Source of the DNA: Symsagittifera roscoffensis
Lineage: Eukaryota; Xenacoelomorpha; Acoela; Convolutidae
NCBI RefSeq assembly: GCF_963678635.1
Contig: NC_087064.1
Span: 46,791,346-46,855,345 of the forward strand
DNA length: 64,000 nucleotides
Direction of reading: 5' to 3'
The position numbers and the translations under genes were made by a program. Positions 9,935 through 23,500 of the stretch are shown piece by piece (positions within the stretch are counted from its first letter, which is position 1; each line of letters starts with the position of its first letter). The notes beneath the pieces were generated by a model, which did not search any database, had not been told where the DNA came from, and saw nothing but the letters and a program-made list of their open reading frames with translations.

Positions 9935-12900
9935 GACGCGTTATTGTTTTAAACAACAAACTAGTAAATCAAGTTGTTTTCCCTGCTGAGTTCGGTTCCA
10001 GGGTGCCCCTCTCATTGAGTAATTTTAGATAAAAAATACCGTCTGTTTGTCACGATATCTTATTTTCGGTAAGACAAATTCGCGCAACTTCTTATTCTAA
10101 TACCAATCCCAATCTCACTCTTATTCTTCCTAGTCTCAATAGATCAAGAAAATACTGGTACTCTTGCGAGGTTAGAGCAGAGAAGAAAGCATCTGATTCA
10201 TAGCCTTTTTTTTAATTCTCCGGATGAAACTATGAATAGTTTCAGCGTTATAATTTGTCGTAAGTCTTACTAAAGGTTCAAGTTTGGTTAGTTATAAGTC
10301 TTTTAGAGTGGTAAATATCGAAGTATTCAAAAAACACTTGTCTTAAACTGATACCATCCGTTCGGGATTTAGGAAAAGTTTTTAAACATTTTTCTGTTGA
10401 AGGATTTTTGGAGTGCCTTCTATCTTTTTTGAGGAGAGTGTAGATTGGTTGTGTCTGCAAGTACATGTGATGAGGTTGAAGGAATGTTGTGAGTCAGGAA
10501 AGATTGTTTTAAAATAGCAGATTTGTGTCAATGAAGTGTAGATTTAAAATTTCAGAGCGAGACTACGTATATTCTAAAATATTTTTTCGTAATTGATCGA
10601 GTAGCGAGACAACGTTCGTAGATGACCGAGTAGCGAGATACTTGGCGCTTTTTGGAGTAAATCGCCAAGCGACAAGGTTACGTTTTTTCTGAGTTTCGAC
10701 ATCGAAATGACTATTTTTCGGTTTCAATGGATACCTTTGTGTGCGGTGTCGGCTCAATACTTGATATCCAATGAAGGTTTTGACTCCAGCAAGCAACACC
10801 GATAGATTTGCCATTCCATAGTGGGAGTGTAATCCAATTTTTATCTCCATTTTTCTGCTCGTGTCTCTTTCAGCAGAGTGTTTTCGTGCTCACAATCTTT
10901 TCTTTTCTTTGAGTCAGATGTTTTTTCAGTTGTTTCTGTGATTTTGTCCAATTCCTAAAATCAGTTTGTATTCAATTAGTACTAACTTGGGGCTTTTAAT
11001 AGTCTTCATAAAAATTTGATTTTTGTTTGAAAAGAATTTTTTATCCAGTTTATTCTGGTTTGAGCATAGTGGGACTTTCCTTTACATGTTGGTAATGCGG
11101 TGGCGTTAGCGAGTTGCATTAGTTATCTGGGTTTATTTAATCGTTCCAAATGGGTTAAAGGGAAATTACAACGTGTGAAAGCTGGCCAAAATTGTTATCA
11201 GTCAATTTGTCAGTTATTTGTCCAAAATGTGAGTTTTGAAATTCATTTGTTCACTACAATTAGCATGCGAGCTTGTCAACAGTGTTGTAGATTGTTTAGG
11301 AGAAGTGGGCAACTTAAATGGCGAGTTGAAGAGCTTACAATTTTATGCATATATAAAACGACTAATTTCATTTTTAATTTACAACACTTTTAATAATCAA
11401 ATACGTTGTATGACAATTTAACTGCATTAAAATTATTGATTAACTGCTTGTTTATATATATATTTTTTTGGTGTTTACTGCGACGCGTTATTGAATTAAT
11501 CAACAAACTGGAAATCAAGTTGTTTTCCCTACTGAGTTCGGTTCCAGGGTGCCCTTCTAATTGAGTATTTTTAGATAAAAAAACCGCCTGTTTGTCACGA
11601 TATCTTATTTTCGGTCGGACAATTTCGCGCAACTTCTTATTCTAATACCAATCCTAATCTCACTCTTATATTTCCTAGTCTCAATAGACCAAGAAAATCC
11701 TGGTACTCTTGAGAGATTAGAGCAGAGAAGAAATCATCTGATTCGTATCCTTTTTTTAATTTCTCCGGATGAAACTATGAATAGTTTCAGCGTTATAATT
11801 TGTTGTAAGTCTTACTAAAGGTTCATGTTTGGTTAGTTATAAGTCTTTTACAGTGGGAAATATCGAAGTATTTAAAAATTATTTGTCTTAAACTGGTACC
11901 ATCCGTTCGGGATTTAGGAAAAGTTTTTAAACATTTTTCTTTTGAAGGATTGTTGGAGTGCCTTCTAACCTTTTTGAGGAGAGTGTAGATTGGTTGTGTC
12001 TGCAAGTACATCTGATGAGGTTGAAGGATTGTTGTGAGTCCGGAAAGATCGTTTTAAAAGTGCAGATTTGTGTCAATGAAGTGTAGATTTCGAATTTCAG
12101 AGCGAGACTACGTATATTCTCAACTATTCGTTCGTAATTGATTGAGTGGCGAGACAACATTCGTAGATGACCGAGTAGCGAGATACTTGGCGCTATACTT
12201 GGCTCTTCTTTGAGTGAATTGCCAAGCGGCAAGGTTACGTTTTTTCTGAGTTTCGACATCGAAATGACCATTTTTCGGTTTCAATGAATACCTTTGTGTT
12301 CGGTGTCGGCTCAATACTTGATATCCAATGAAGGTTTTGACTCCAGCAAGCAACACCGATAGATTTGCCATTCCATAGTGGGAGTGTAGTCCAATTTTTA
12401 TCTCCATTTTTCTGCTCGTGTCTCTTTCAGCAGAGTGTTTTCGTGCTCAGAATCTTTTCTTTTCTTTGTGTCAGATGTTTTTTCAGTTGTTTCTGTGATT
12501 TTGTCCAATTCCCAAAAAAAAACAGTTTGTATTCAATTAGTGCTAATTTGGGGTTTTTAAAAGTCTTCATAAAAATTTGATGTATGTTTGAAACCAATTT
12601 TTCATCCAGTTTATTCTGGTTTGAGCATAGTGGGACTTTCCTCTAGATGTTGGTAATGCGGTTGCGTTAGCGATTTGCATTAGTTATCTGAGCTTATTCA
12701 ATCCAACCGGGTTAAAGGAAATTCACAGCGCATGAAAGCTGTCCAAAATTTTTATCAGTCAGAATGCGAGATTTAAAATTCTTTTACTCACTACAATTAG
12801 CATGCGAGCTTGTCAAGAGTGTTAAAGATTGTTTAGGAGAAGTGGACAACTTAAGTGGCGAATTGAAGAGCTTGCAATTTTATGCATATATAAAACGACT

Positions 12901-13020
12901 AATTTCATTTTTAATTTACTACACGTTTAAAAATCAATTACGTTGTATGACAATTTAAATTCATAAAATTATTGATTTACTGCTTGTTCATAATTTTTAT
13001 TTTATATTTGGTGTTTACTG
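9935..13020 (-). repeat. tandem pair of LTR-like units, about 1.55 kb each
   Basis: Unit 1 (9935-11480) and unit 2 (11481-about 13020) are direct repeats. CGACGCGTTATTG occurs at 9935 and 11481, GGTGTTTACTGCGA at about 11470 and 13008, and reading frames recur at offsets of about 1530-1557 bp. Each unit starts with the LTR motif block (GAGTTCGGTTCCAGGGTGCCC, then CTGTTTGTCACGATATCTTA) also seen at 9240, 40760-43900 and 49380. They lie at the 3' side, in element sense, of the minus-strand env units, where a 3' LTR is expected. Open frames inside (for example minus 10563-10850 and 12120-12407) are shared only because the units are copies, and match nothing I know. Confidence 0.8.
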
Positions 13021-16000
13021 CGATTAGTTCTTGATTTGATGAAATCAAGGAAACTATCGACGAAATCCAAAATTGAGATGGTGAGCGACAGTAAAAAAAT
13101 CATGAACAAAGATTTGTTAATAATTAGTAAATAACAAATGCAAACCTCTCGTTTGGGCAAAAATACATTGGGAAAGAAGCATTTATGGTAGCTGAATGCA
13201 TTGGAAGCTTTGCCAACAGGCTGACTATTTTTTTAGTGCGTTGGAGTGGCCCAAAAAGCTCAAGTGCTTTGATAATCATGATTTCTTCTGGGGCAATGGC
13301 AAACTCGTGGTTAGTAATTTGAAAACGGTGATAAGATTTATTAATAAGTTTCGTGGCATGGATGTTTCCTAAAAGTGGGTCTTCAGCAGTTTGAGTGTGT
13401 TCATGAGTAATGTTTATGGGGCTGAGTTTTTCTGTGGTAAACGGACTAAGGATGAGGTAAATTGTATACATTTTTCGGACGGGCTCGTAGTTTGGAAGAG
13501 AATCGTTCAGAGTTTTTTTTTGAGCTGTGAGTTTATTTCAAGTTCGGTCGGTGTCGTATGATGAATTTTCCAGGTATCGATGGACAGTGTGGTCGTAGTG
13601 TGCTTTGGGAAGCTGTTGCTCTTACGTGCAATTTAGTTGCTGAGGATACATGACAAGCCAGTAAAAACAAAGTCTTTTTATTATATATCTTTAGTCAGCT
13701 GGTGAATAGCATCATATATAATGCATCATCATTTCCATTTCTTGGTGGTACACTGAGTGGATTAGTGAACTATTAAAAAGAAAACCAAAGGAGCGTAGGG
13801 ATGAGTGTGTATCCATCAACAAAAAAGTCTCGTCGAATTGGGGCTTCTTGATCATAACAATTTTGTGGGAAAAATGAGATGTTAACAAATTAAAATAACT
13901 GCGTGATAGTATGTCTAGGACAATGACTTCGGAAGAATTTGGATGTTGAGGGGCGGTTAATTAAAAATTGGTGGGTTTATTGGTTATTTTTTATATTTTG
14001 TATGAAATCGTCTAAATCATTTTAAAATTGGTTGTCGGTTATTGGGTATGGGTGTCGTTAATGGTGCTAGAGAGCGGTGAAAGAAAATCTCTGATGAACT
14101 GGATAAAAAAAGTGGAAGAATTGTAGTGGAAAACCAGTAGAGGGAGAAGAAAACTCGTTGATGGAGGCGACGCAGAGTTTTAGCGTTAGAAGTTTAAGTG
14201 TAAGAAAAAGTTCGGCTGAGGGATCCCATTTGGCGGCTTGTTGCGAGCTAAAACCACTATCGTTATGATAACGAAACTTAATTTTGTGTTTGTTTTTGGG
14301 CTTCGTTGTTTTTCCTTGTTTTGATGGAAAGGTGATTGTAATGATTAATCAATCTTTAATTTTTTGGTGAAACTATTTGTAATGGATTTCGATTTGGTAT
14401 TTTATGCGAGTGAAGGGGTTATCTATGTTGTATGTGGATCATTATATGTAATTGGTTTTGTTGATAGTTAATTGTTATAGTTGTTAGCTTTGTTTTATTC
14501 GTTGACTATGATTTTTCATCGGTGCGATTTTTGTTCGTTGCGGCTTCATGAATAATGAGTTTTCCTGTTTTCATAATAAACCAGAAATGTGGGATATTAG
14601 GTTCTGAATGGTGGTTTCCATTGTTTATATTTGAATTCTGTTTCTTGGTATAATTGAAAAACATGTCAATATTTTTTCAATGCCTGGACTGTTCCTATAG
14701 GAACTTTTATCAGATTTTGTTTCTCGCAGGCGTACTTGATCAACGGTCATTGATTTTGTGATTCTGTAATTTATTTTGGTGGAATTTTTTCGTACGTGCC
14801 TGGATTTTAGCGACTCGAAGGTGATGCTAGTGCCTTCAGTAAACCAGTTTTTGGTTGCCCGTGTGCGAGTTGTGAAATCGCAATAACCTTGGTCATTTTC
14901 ACATGGTAAGTGAATGCCTTAATATAATATATTGTCCGCTCTCAAATCTGGTGTAATTCGAACTTCTTCTAATTGTTTTTCAATCAATAAACTTTATTTC
15001 TTGATATCCAGCTGGCTTGTTGTGGCTTTACAAATTGATGAGTCATTTATTCCGATGCGTGGTATCCAGATTTTATCTGAAAGGGAAAAAATTAATCGTC
15101 CATGTGCACCATGATAGGGAAATTTACTGTCAAGTCGCATTTGAACTTGACTTTGTTCAAGCTGATGTTGATGAGTCGAGTCTGGAAAAAAACAATACAA
15201 GTGGGCGGCTTTTTTCTTTATTCCTGACCAAAAATAAACGTTGCAATTCGTATTTGCAATCTACAGGATTAATTTACAACAACCGTTCGATATTACTTTG
15301 GTAGTAAGAAAAGAGTCACGAACATGTCTAGTTTTGTTTGCGTTTTTATATAGTGAACAGTGTACTTTCCTTTGAAAAAAAAATTCTGTAAATTTTTTGT
15401 CACCTACAAATAGTCTTTGGAGAATTGTGCAGTATCTAAATTTGATTTTTTCATCGCCGGCGATTCTGAGTTGCACTGAGTGAGTTGGTTTATTACAGAA
15501 ATGTGTATTTTTTTAAATTATCTTCTCAATCAAAGTGTCACTAGGAGATCTTCTGGCCATGTTCAAGGTCATATTTTCTAGAGGTGTTGATGGCAGGGAA
15601 AGTGCTGATGGTCGAGAGAATGTTTCTGGGAGAGTTGAAGATGTTGTTCGTGGTGAAATCTCGATTGGGTATTTTACGAATTTGATTCGCCGTGTGGGTA
15701 TTTGTAGTCCAGTTTATACGTTGATTCGTATTGTGGTTCACTTATTGAAGCAGTTTGATGGGCTGTGTCCAGTTGATCTGGTAATGTTTTTTGTCGGTTG
15801 ATCTTTGTAGGATCTTTAATTTTGTCCAGTTGGTCTTTACTTTTGTAGGAGTCTCGAGAGATTCGGGTAGCTGTGCGACAGGGGCTTAATTATTTGTTTG
15901 TGTTGTCAATTGTTCAGAATTTTTGGATAGGGCTTTACGGATATGATGAGCAGTTTTGACTGTGACCTTCTTGGTGTAGCTATATTATCTTGATAACATT

Positions 16001-16452
16001 CTTCGACAAAGATGGCTATCATTATGATGGCTAATATGAATGTGATAACCGATCTTGTGGGGCATTTATAAGGTGTTAGTATACAGGATGCTATTAAAAT
16101 TGTCATTTTATGTTTGACGAGTGTATGTTCTATAAAACTACCAAAATTAAAATAGTGGTAAGCCAGGTACTTTAGTATCAGTTTAAACGCAAACTAGCAT
16201 GTCTGCATTTTCATATAATGATGAGTTGTTAATTTTACGAAAACCTCGAAGCAGAGTTTTCTTTCCTAAAATATTGATGTCGGCTTTTGCAGGCTTAGTT
16301 TCGTTTTTGTGCCCAAATTTCATTTGTCAAATGACTGGGGTCTACAATTGGGCGTTTTTTGAAGTAGTTCGGTTGTTAATTGACAAAAACCTGACGAAAA
16401 AGTTATGAATTTCCCCATTTATTAATGGAGTTTTATCAATAGGGTCTTTTAG
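12914..16452 (-). pseudogene. env-like third gene of an LTR retroelement, tandem unit 1
   Basis: Read on the minus strand, the unit starts with a short frame at 16106-15906 holding a hydrophobic segment (VITFILAIIMIAIFV) like a signal or anchor helix. Blocks shared with the relic at 150-2450 follow: 15741-15541, 15476-15261 (K/N-rich block KNANKTRH), 15200-14994 (ending in a DKIWIPRIG core) and about 14930-14650 (EGTSITFE and similar). The downstream part to 13124 has a 115-codon open frame (13471-13124) of unknown role. Stops and frameshifts separate the blocks. Family role: envelope-like glycoprotein that may mediate transfer of retroelement particles. No gag or pol frame lies inside the unit. 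Confidence 0.55.
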
Positions 16453-19400
16453 ATTTACTACACGTTTAAAAATCAATTACGTTGTATGACAATTTAAATT
16501 CATAAAATTATTGATTTACTGCTTGTTCATAATTTTTATTTTATATTTGGTGTTTACTGCGATTAGTTCTTGATTTGATGAAATCAAGGAAACTATCGAC
16601 GAAATCCAAAATTGAGATGGTGAGCGACAGTAAAAAAATCATGAACAAAGATTTGTTAATAATTAGTAAATAACAAATGCAAACCTCTCGTTTGGGCAAA
16701 AATACATTGGGAAAGAAGCATTTATGGTAGCTGAATGCATTGGAAGCTTTGCCAACAGGCTGACTATTTTTTTAGTGCGTTGGAGTGGCCCAAAAAGCTC
16801 AAGTGCTTTGATAATCATGATTTCTTCTGGGGCAATGGCAAACTCGTGGTTAGTAATTTGAAAACGGTGATAAGATTTATGAATAAGTTTCGTGGCATGG
16901 ATGTTTCCTAAAAGTGGGTCTTCAGCAGTTTGAGTGTGTTCATGAGTAATGTTTATGGGGCTGAGTTTTTCTGTGGTAAACGGACTAAGGATGAGGTAAA
17001 TTGTATACATTTTTCGGACGGGCTCGTAGTTTGGAAGAGAATCGTTCAGAGTTTTTTTTGAGCTGTGAGTTTATTTCAAGTTCGGTCGGTGTCGTATGAT
17101 GAATTTTCCAGGTATCGATGGACAGTGTGGTCGTAGTGTGCTTTGGGAAGCTGTTGCTCTTACGTGCAATTTAGTTGCTGAGGATACATGACAAGCCAGT
17201 AAAAACAAAGTCTTTTTGTTATATATCTTTAGTCAGCTGGTGAATAGCATCATATATAATGCATCATCATTTCCATTTCTTGGTGGTACACTGAGTGGAT
17301 TAGTGAACTATTAAAAAGAAAACCAAAGGAGCGTAGGGATGAGTGTGTATCCATCAACAAAAAAGTCTCGTCGAATTGGGGCTTCTTGATCATAACAATT
17401 TTGTGGGAAAAATGAGATGTTAACAAATTAAAATAACTGCGTGATAGTATGTCTAGGACAATGACTTCGGAAGAATTTGGATGTTGAGGGGCGGTTAATT
17501 AAAAATTGGTGGGTTTATTGGTTATTTTTTATATTTTGTATGAAATCGTCTAAATCATTTTAAAATTGGTTGTCGGTTATTGGGTATGGGTGTCGTTAAT
17601 GGTGCTAGAGAGCGGTGAAAGAAAATCTCTGATGAACTGGATAAAAAAAGTGGAAGAATTGTAGTGGAAAACCAGTAGAGGGAGAAGAAAACTCGTTGAT
17701 GGAGGCGACGCAGAGTTTTAGCGTTAGAAGTTTAAGTGTAAGAAAAAGTTCGGCTGAGGGATCCCATTTGGCGGCTTGTTGCGAGCTAAAACCACTATCG
17801 TTATGATAACGAAACTTAATTTTGTGTTTGTTTTTGGGCTTCGTTGTTTTTCCTTGTTTTGATGGAAAGGTGATTGTAATGATTAATCAATCTTTAATTT
17901 TTTGGTGAAACTATTTGTAATGGATTTCGATTTGGTATTTTATGCGAGTGAAGGGGTTATCTATGTTGTATGTGGATCATTATATGTAATTGGTTTTGTT
18001 GATAGTTAATTGTTATAGTTGTTAGCTTTGTTTTATTCGTTGACTATGATTTTTCATCGGTGCGATTTTTGTTCGTTGCGGCTTCATGAATAATGAGTTT
18101 TCCTGTTTTCATAATAAACCAGAAATGTGGGATATTAGGTTCTGAATGGTGGTTTCCATTGTTTATATTTGAATTCTGTTTCTTGGTATAATTGAAAAAC
18201 ATGTCAATATTTTTTCAATGCCTGGACTGTTCCTATAGGAACTTTTATCAGATTTTGTTTCTCGCAGGCGTACTTGATCAACGGTCATTGATTTTGTGAT
18301 TCTGTAATTTATTTTGGTGGAATTTTTTCGTACGTGCCTGGATTTTAGCGACTCGAAGGTGATGCTAGTGCCTTCAGTAAACCAGTTTTTGGTTGCCCGT
18401 GTGCGAGTTGTGAAATCGCAATAACCTTGGTCATTTTCACATGGTAAGTGAATGCCTTAATATAATATATTGTCCGCTCTCAAATCTGGTGTAATTCGAA
18501 CTTCTTCTAATTGTTTTTCAATCAATAAACTTTATTTCTTGATATCCAGCTGGCTTGTTGTGGCTTTACAAATTGATGAGTCATTTATTCCGATGCGTGG
18601 TATCCAGATTTTATCTGAAAGGGAAAAAATTAATCGTCCATGTGCACCATGATAGGGAAATTTACTGTCAAGTCGCATTTGAACTTGACTTTGTTCAAGC
18701 TGATGTTGATGAGTCGAGTCTGGAAAAAAACAATACAAGTGGGCGGCTTTTTTCTTTATTCCTGACCAAAAATAAACGTTGCAATTCGTATTTGCAATCT
18801 ACAGGATTAATTTACAACAACCGTTCGATATTACTTTGGTAGTAAGAAAAGAGTCACGAACATGTCTAGTTTTGTTTGCGTTTTTATATAGTGAACAGTG
18901 TACTTTCCTTTGAAAAAAAAATTCTGTAAATTTTTTGTCACCTAAAAATAGTCTTTGGAGAATTGTGCAGTATCTAAATTTGATTTTTTCATCGCCGGCG
19001 ATTCTGAGTTGCACTGAGTGAGTTGGTTTATTACAGAAATGTGTATTTTTTTAAATTATCTTCTCAATCAAAGTGTCACTAGGAGATCTTCTGGCCATGT
19101 TCGAGGTCATATTTTCTAGAGGTGTTGATGGCAGGGAAAGTGCTGATGGTGCGAAAGTTTATACGTTGATTCGTATTGTGGTTCACTTATTGAAGCAGTT
19201 TGATGGGCTGTGTCCAGTTGATCTGGTAATGTTTTTTGTCGGTTGATCTTTGTAGGATCTTTAATTTTGTCCAGTTGATCTTTACTTTTGTAGGAGTCTC
19301 GAGAGATTCGGGTAGCTGTGCGACAGGGGCTTAATTATTTGTTTGTGTTGTCAATTGTTCAGAATTTTTGGATAGGGCTTTACGGATATGATGAGCAGTT

Positions 19401-19897
19401 TTGACTGTGACCTTCTTGGTGTAGCTATATTATCTTGATAACATTCTTCGACAAAGATGGCTATCATTATGATGGCTAATATGAATGTGATAACCGATCT
19501 TGTGGGGCATTTATAAGGTGTTAGTATACAGGATGCTATTAAAATTGTCATTTTATGTTTGACGAGTGTATGTTCTATAAAACTACCAAAATTAAAATAG
19601 TGGTAAGCCAGGTACTTTAGTATCAGTTTAAACGCAAACTAGCATGTCTGCATTTTCATATAATGATGAGTTGTTAATTTTACGAAAACCTCGAAGCAGA
19701 GTTTTCTTTCCTAAAATATTGATGTCGGCTTTTGCAGGCTTAGTTTCGTTTTTGTGCCCAAATTTCATTTGTCAAATGACTGGGGTCTACAATTGGGCGT
19801 TTTTTGAAGTAGTTTGGTTGTTAATTGACAAAAACCTGACGAAAAAGTTATGAATTTCCCCATTTATTAATGGAGTTTTATCAATAGGGTCTTTTAG
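16453..19897 (-). pseudogene. env-like third gene of an LTR retroelement, tandem unit 2
   Basis: This is a near-identical copy of unit 1: frames at 17010-16663, 18738-18532, 19014-18799 and 19551-19351 correspond codon for codon. The difference that matters is a 93 bp deletion at about 19158, a multiple of three, which removes the block equivalent to 15703-15611. Because stops are shared with unit 1, the decay preceded the duplication. Confidence 0.55.
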
Positions 19898-20355
19898 ATT
19901 TACTACACGTTTAAAAATCAATTACGTTGTATGACAATTTAAATTCATAAAATTATTGATTTACTGCTTGTTCATAATTTTTATTTTATATTTGGTGTTT
20001 ACTGCGATTAGTTCTTGATTTGATGAAATCAAGGAAACTATCGACGAAATCCAAAATTGAGATGGTGAGCGACAGTAAAAAAATCATGAACAAAGATTTG
20101 TTAATAATTAGTAAATAACAAATGCAAACCTCTCGTTTGGGCAAAAATACATTGGGAAAGAAGCATTTATGGTAGCTGAATGCATTGGAAGCTTTGCCAA
20201 CAGGCTGACTATTTTTTTAGTGCGTTGGAGTGGCCCAAAAAGCTCAAGTGCTTTGATAATCATGATTTCTTCTGGGGCAATGGCAAACTCGTGGTTAGTA
20301 ATTTGAAAACGGTGATAAGATTTATGAATAAGTTTCGTGGCATGGATGTTTCCTC

Positions 20356-20590
20356 AACTTTTTTTTTCACGTGTCAGTACTTCTGGTGGTGTCTCTTTAC
20401 TTAGAGTATCTTTACTTAGGTAAAACAATGTTTTTTCCTGCTGTCCGAACTTTGTGGAGCTATGGAAATTTATTTATAATAAGTTGAAACTTATCTACTT
20501 TTTAGTTCGGTTTTGTTTTTTGTGAAAAAAAAATCATTTTTGGTCTGTGATCTGGAAATAAAGCTAATGAGTTTTGTATTTTTATTTCTT
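20356..20590. repeat. spacer shared with 25790-25990
   Basis: The words GTGTCTCTTTACTTAGAGTATC, split here by a second TTTACTTAGG, and CCTGCTGTCC followed by a TTTG(T/C)GGAG block recur at about 25797-25860. It marks the join between the partial third tandem unit and the diverged fourth unit. No gene seen. Confidence 0.7.
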
Positions 20591-23500
20591 TTACTACTCG
20601 AGTAAAAATCAATTATGTTGTATTCAATTTCACTAAGGTCAAATTATTGGTTTTTTGCTTGTTTATAATTTTTTTGATTCATATAGTATTCACTGCGATT
20701 AGTTAGCACTTTTCATTGGGAAAGTAAAATCCACTGGGAAAGAACTATCTATGGTAGCTGAACGCATTGGAAGCTTTGCAAACAGGCTGATTAGATTTTT
20801 TATTGCGTAGGAGTGGCCAAAGAAGCTCAAGTGCTTTGGTATTCAGGTGTTCTTCTGGGGCAACGGCAAATTCGTGGTTAGTAATTTGAAACAGAATAAA
20901 AGTGTATGATTAAATTTTGTGCCATGGTTGTTTTCTAAAAGTGGGTTTTCAACTGTTTGAATGTATTTTTGAGTAAAAATTATGGGGCTGGATTTTTCTG
21001 TGGTAAATATATTAGTGATGGGGCAAAGAATATACGTTTGTCGGACGAGATTATAGTTGCGAAGAGTGCCCTGCATGTTAGTACTTTTGATGCAAAAAGT
21101 GTAGTTTATTGAAATTGGTTTCAATCAGTTTTTTTGAGCTTTGAGTTTATTGAAGCGTATGGTGAATCTTCCAGGTAACGATGGACAGTGTGGTCGTACT
21201 GCGCATTGGGGAAGTCGTTGTGCTTGCGTGCAGTGTAGCGGCAGAGGATTCGTGACAAGCCAGTAATACTAAAGTCTTCTAATTATTTAGCTTTAGTCAG
21301 TTGGTGAATAGCATCATTTATAATGCATCATCATCTCATGTTTTTGGTGGTATAGTGAGTGGATTAGTGAGCTAATCAACACAAAACCAAGGAAGCATAG
21401 GAATGAGTGTGTATCCGTCAACATAGAAGTCTCGTCGACTTGGGGTTCTTGATCACAACAACTTTATGGGAAAAGTGGGATGTTAAAAAATTAAAACACG
21501 TGCGTGATAGAATGTCTAGGGCCTTGAATTTGGAAGAGTTTGTCGAGTAGCGGTTAATTAAGTATCTTGGTGGGCTTATTGGATATTTTCTTTTCATCAA
21601 TATACAGTGTGCTCGAGTGGGAAAGTTGCAAATAATTGATGACGATGTTTCTGAATGTGAAGCGGAATGGGTTGTTTTCTGTTTTGTTAGTGGTTGATTA
21701 GTATTATCGATTAGTTGTTGGTTTTCCATAAAATCATCTGAATCATGTTAGACCGGATTGTCGGTTATTGGGCATGGGTGTTGTTTTTGGTGCTAGAGAG
21801 CGGTGAAAGGATCGGGGAGGCGTCTGTATATGAGGAGCCTGAGTTGGATGAAAAGTAATTACGGCAGCTAGAGGAGTAATGGGGGTAAAACGTGGTTGTG
21901 AAAAGTTAGTAGTGGTACTTGGTTCGGGCTCAATAAATTCGTCGGAAATGTCTACTGCGCAAATTTTTTATGAATTTTGAGCATTACAAACTGTTTGTTT
22001 TGGGTCATCAGTGTGCATATGTGATGAACTGGATGATAAAGTGGAAAAACTGGAGTAGGGGGAGGAGAGAATTGATTGATGGAGGCGACACAGAAGTGTG
22101 GCGTTAGATGTTTAAGGGAAAGAAAAAAATCGGTTGAGGGATCCGATTTGGCGGCTGGTTGCGAGCTAAAACTAATACCGAAAATTAATTGTAAGTGTTT
22201 GTTTAGTTATTTATTGATATGTTTGCATTGAATTGTTTGGTTGATAAGTAATTTGATAAATTAGGCTTTGTTGTTTTTCCTTGTTTTGATTTCAAGGTGA
22301 TTGTAATGAATAATCATTCTTTAGTTTTTGTGTGGAATTAATTGTGATGGATTTCGATTTGGTAATTTAGACGAACCTGAAGGGGTTATAAGTGTTGTTT
22401 TTGGGTCATCATATGTGTTTGGATTTGTTGATAGTTAATTGTTGTATTTGTTAGCTCTGTTTTATTCGTTAACTATGATTTTTTCGTCAATGCGATTTCT
22501 ATTTGATGCGGCTTCGTAAACGATGAGTTTCCCTGTTTTCATATCGTATCCGTTTTCATAGTCAACTAGAAATATCGGATATTGCGTTCTGAATGGTGGT
22601 TTACACTTTTAATTTATGAGTTCTGTTTCTTGGTATAGTTGAAAAATTTGTCAATGTTTTTTCAATGCCTGGCCTGTTTTTATAGGGACTTTCATCAGAT
22701 TTTGTTTTTCATAGGCGTACTTGATCAAATGGTATTGATTCTGTGATTCTGTGATTCTGTAATTTTTTTGTAAAATTTTTATCATACGTGCTTGGATGTT
22801 AGCGACTTGGAAAGTGGTGCTGGTGTCTTCAGGTAACCAATTAATGGTTGGCTGTGGACGAGTTGTGTGATCGCAATAACCTTGGTCATTCTTACATGGT
22901 AAATGAATGCCTTGATATAAAAATTTGTGCGCTTTCAAATCGGGTGTATGTTGATATCATGCTGGCTTTTCGTGGATTTACAATTTATTGAGGCATTTAT
23001 TCAGATGCGAGTTTTCCAGATTTTATCTGGAAGGTATAAGGTTAATCGTTCATAGGCGCCATGATAGCAATATTTACCGTCAAGTCGGTTTTGACCTGGA
23101 CTTTGTTCAAGCTGAGTCTGGAAGAAGATAAAACAATCCAAGTGTGCGGCTTTTTTCTTTTTTATTTCTGACTAAAACTAAACGTTGGAGTTGGTATTTG
23201 CAATCTTCAGGATTATTTTGTAACAATTGTTTGATATTCCTTCGGTAGTAATAAAAGAATCATGATCATGTCTAATTTTGTCTGCGTTTTTGAAAAGTGA
23301 TTAGTGTAAGTTCTTTTGAAAAAAGATTTATTGAAACTTTGTTGTCACCTACAAAGGGTGTAGCGCGGTCTTTGGAGAATAGTGTGGTATCTAAATTTGA
23401 CGTTTCTATTGCTGGCAGTTCTGATTTGCACTGAGTGACTGGGTTTGTTCCATAATTGGGTAATTTTTCAAATTATCTTCTCTATCATAGCGTGCCACTA

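Larger units (their letters stand above)
12914..20355 (-). repeat. 3.54 kb tandem duplication, two full units and a partial third
   Basis: Unit starts with TTTACTACACGTTTAAAAAT occur at 12914, 16453 and 19898. Corresponding positions differ by 3538-3539 bp and the sequence is nearly identical, with only scattered single differences (for example an Asn/His codon change in the frame at 13124-13471 versus 16663-17010, and a T-run length change near 13510/17050). Unit 2 lacks 93 bp present in unit 1 at about 15611-15703. The third unit stops at about 20355. A fourth, strongly diverged unit follows at about 20590-24110. Confidence 0.95.

Noticed and set aside
10563-10850. 95-codon minus frame, nearly the same at 12120-12407
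   Set aside because: Both lie inside tandem LTR-like units; conservation is due to duplication and no motif is visible.
13124-13471. 115-codon minus frame identical at 16663-17010 as a candidate conserved gene
   Set aside because: Identity reflects the recent 3.54 kb duplication, not selection; the diverged copy at 20843-21124 is shortened.
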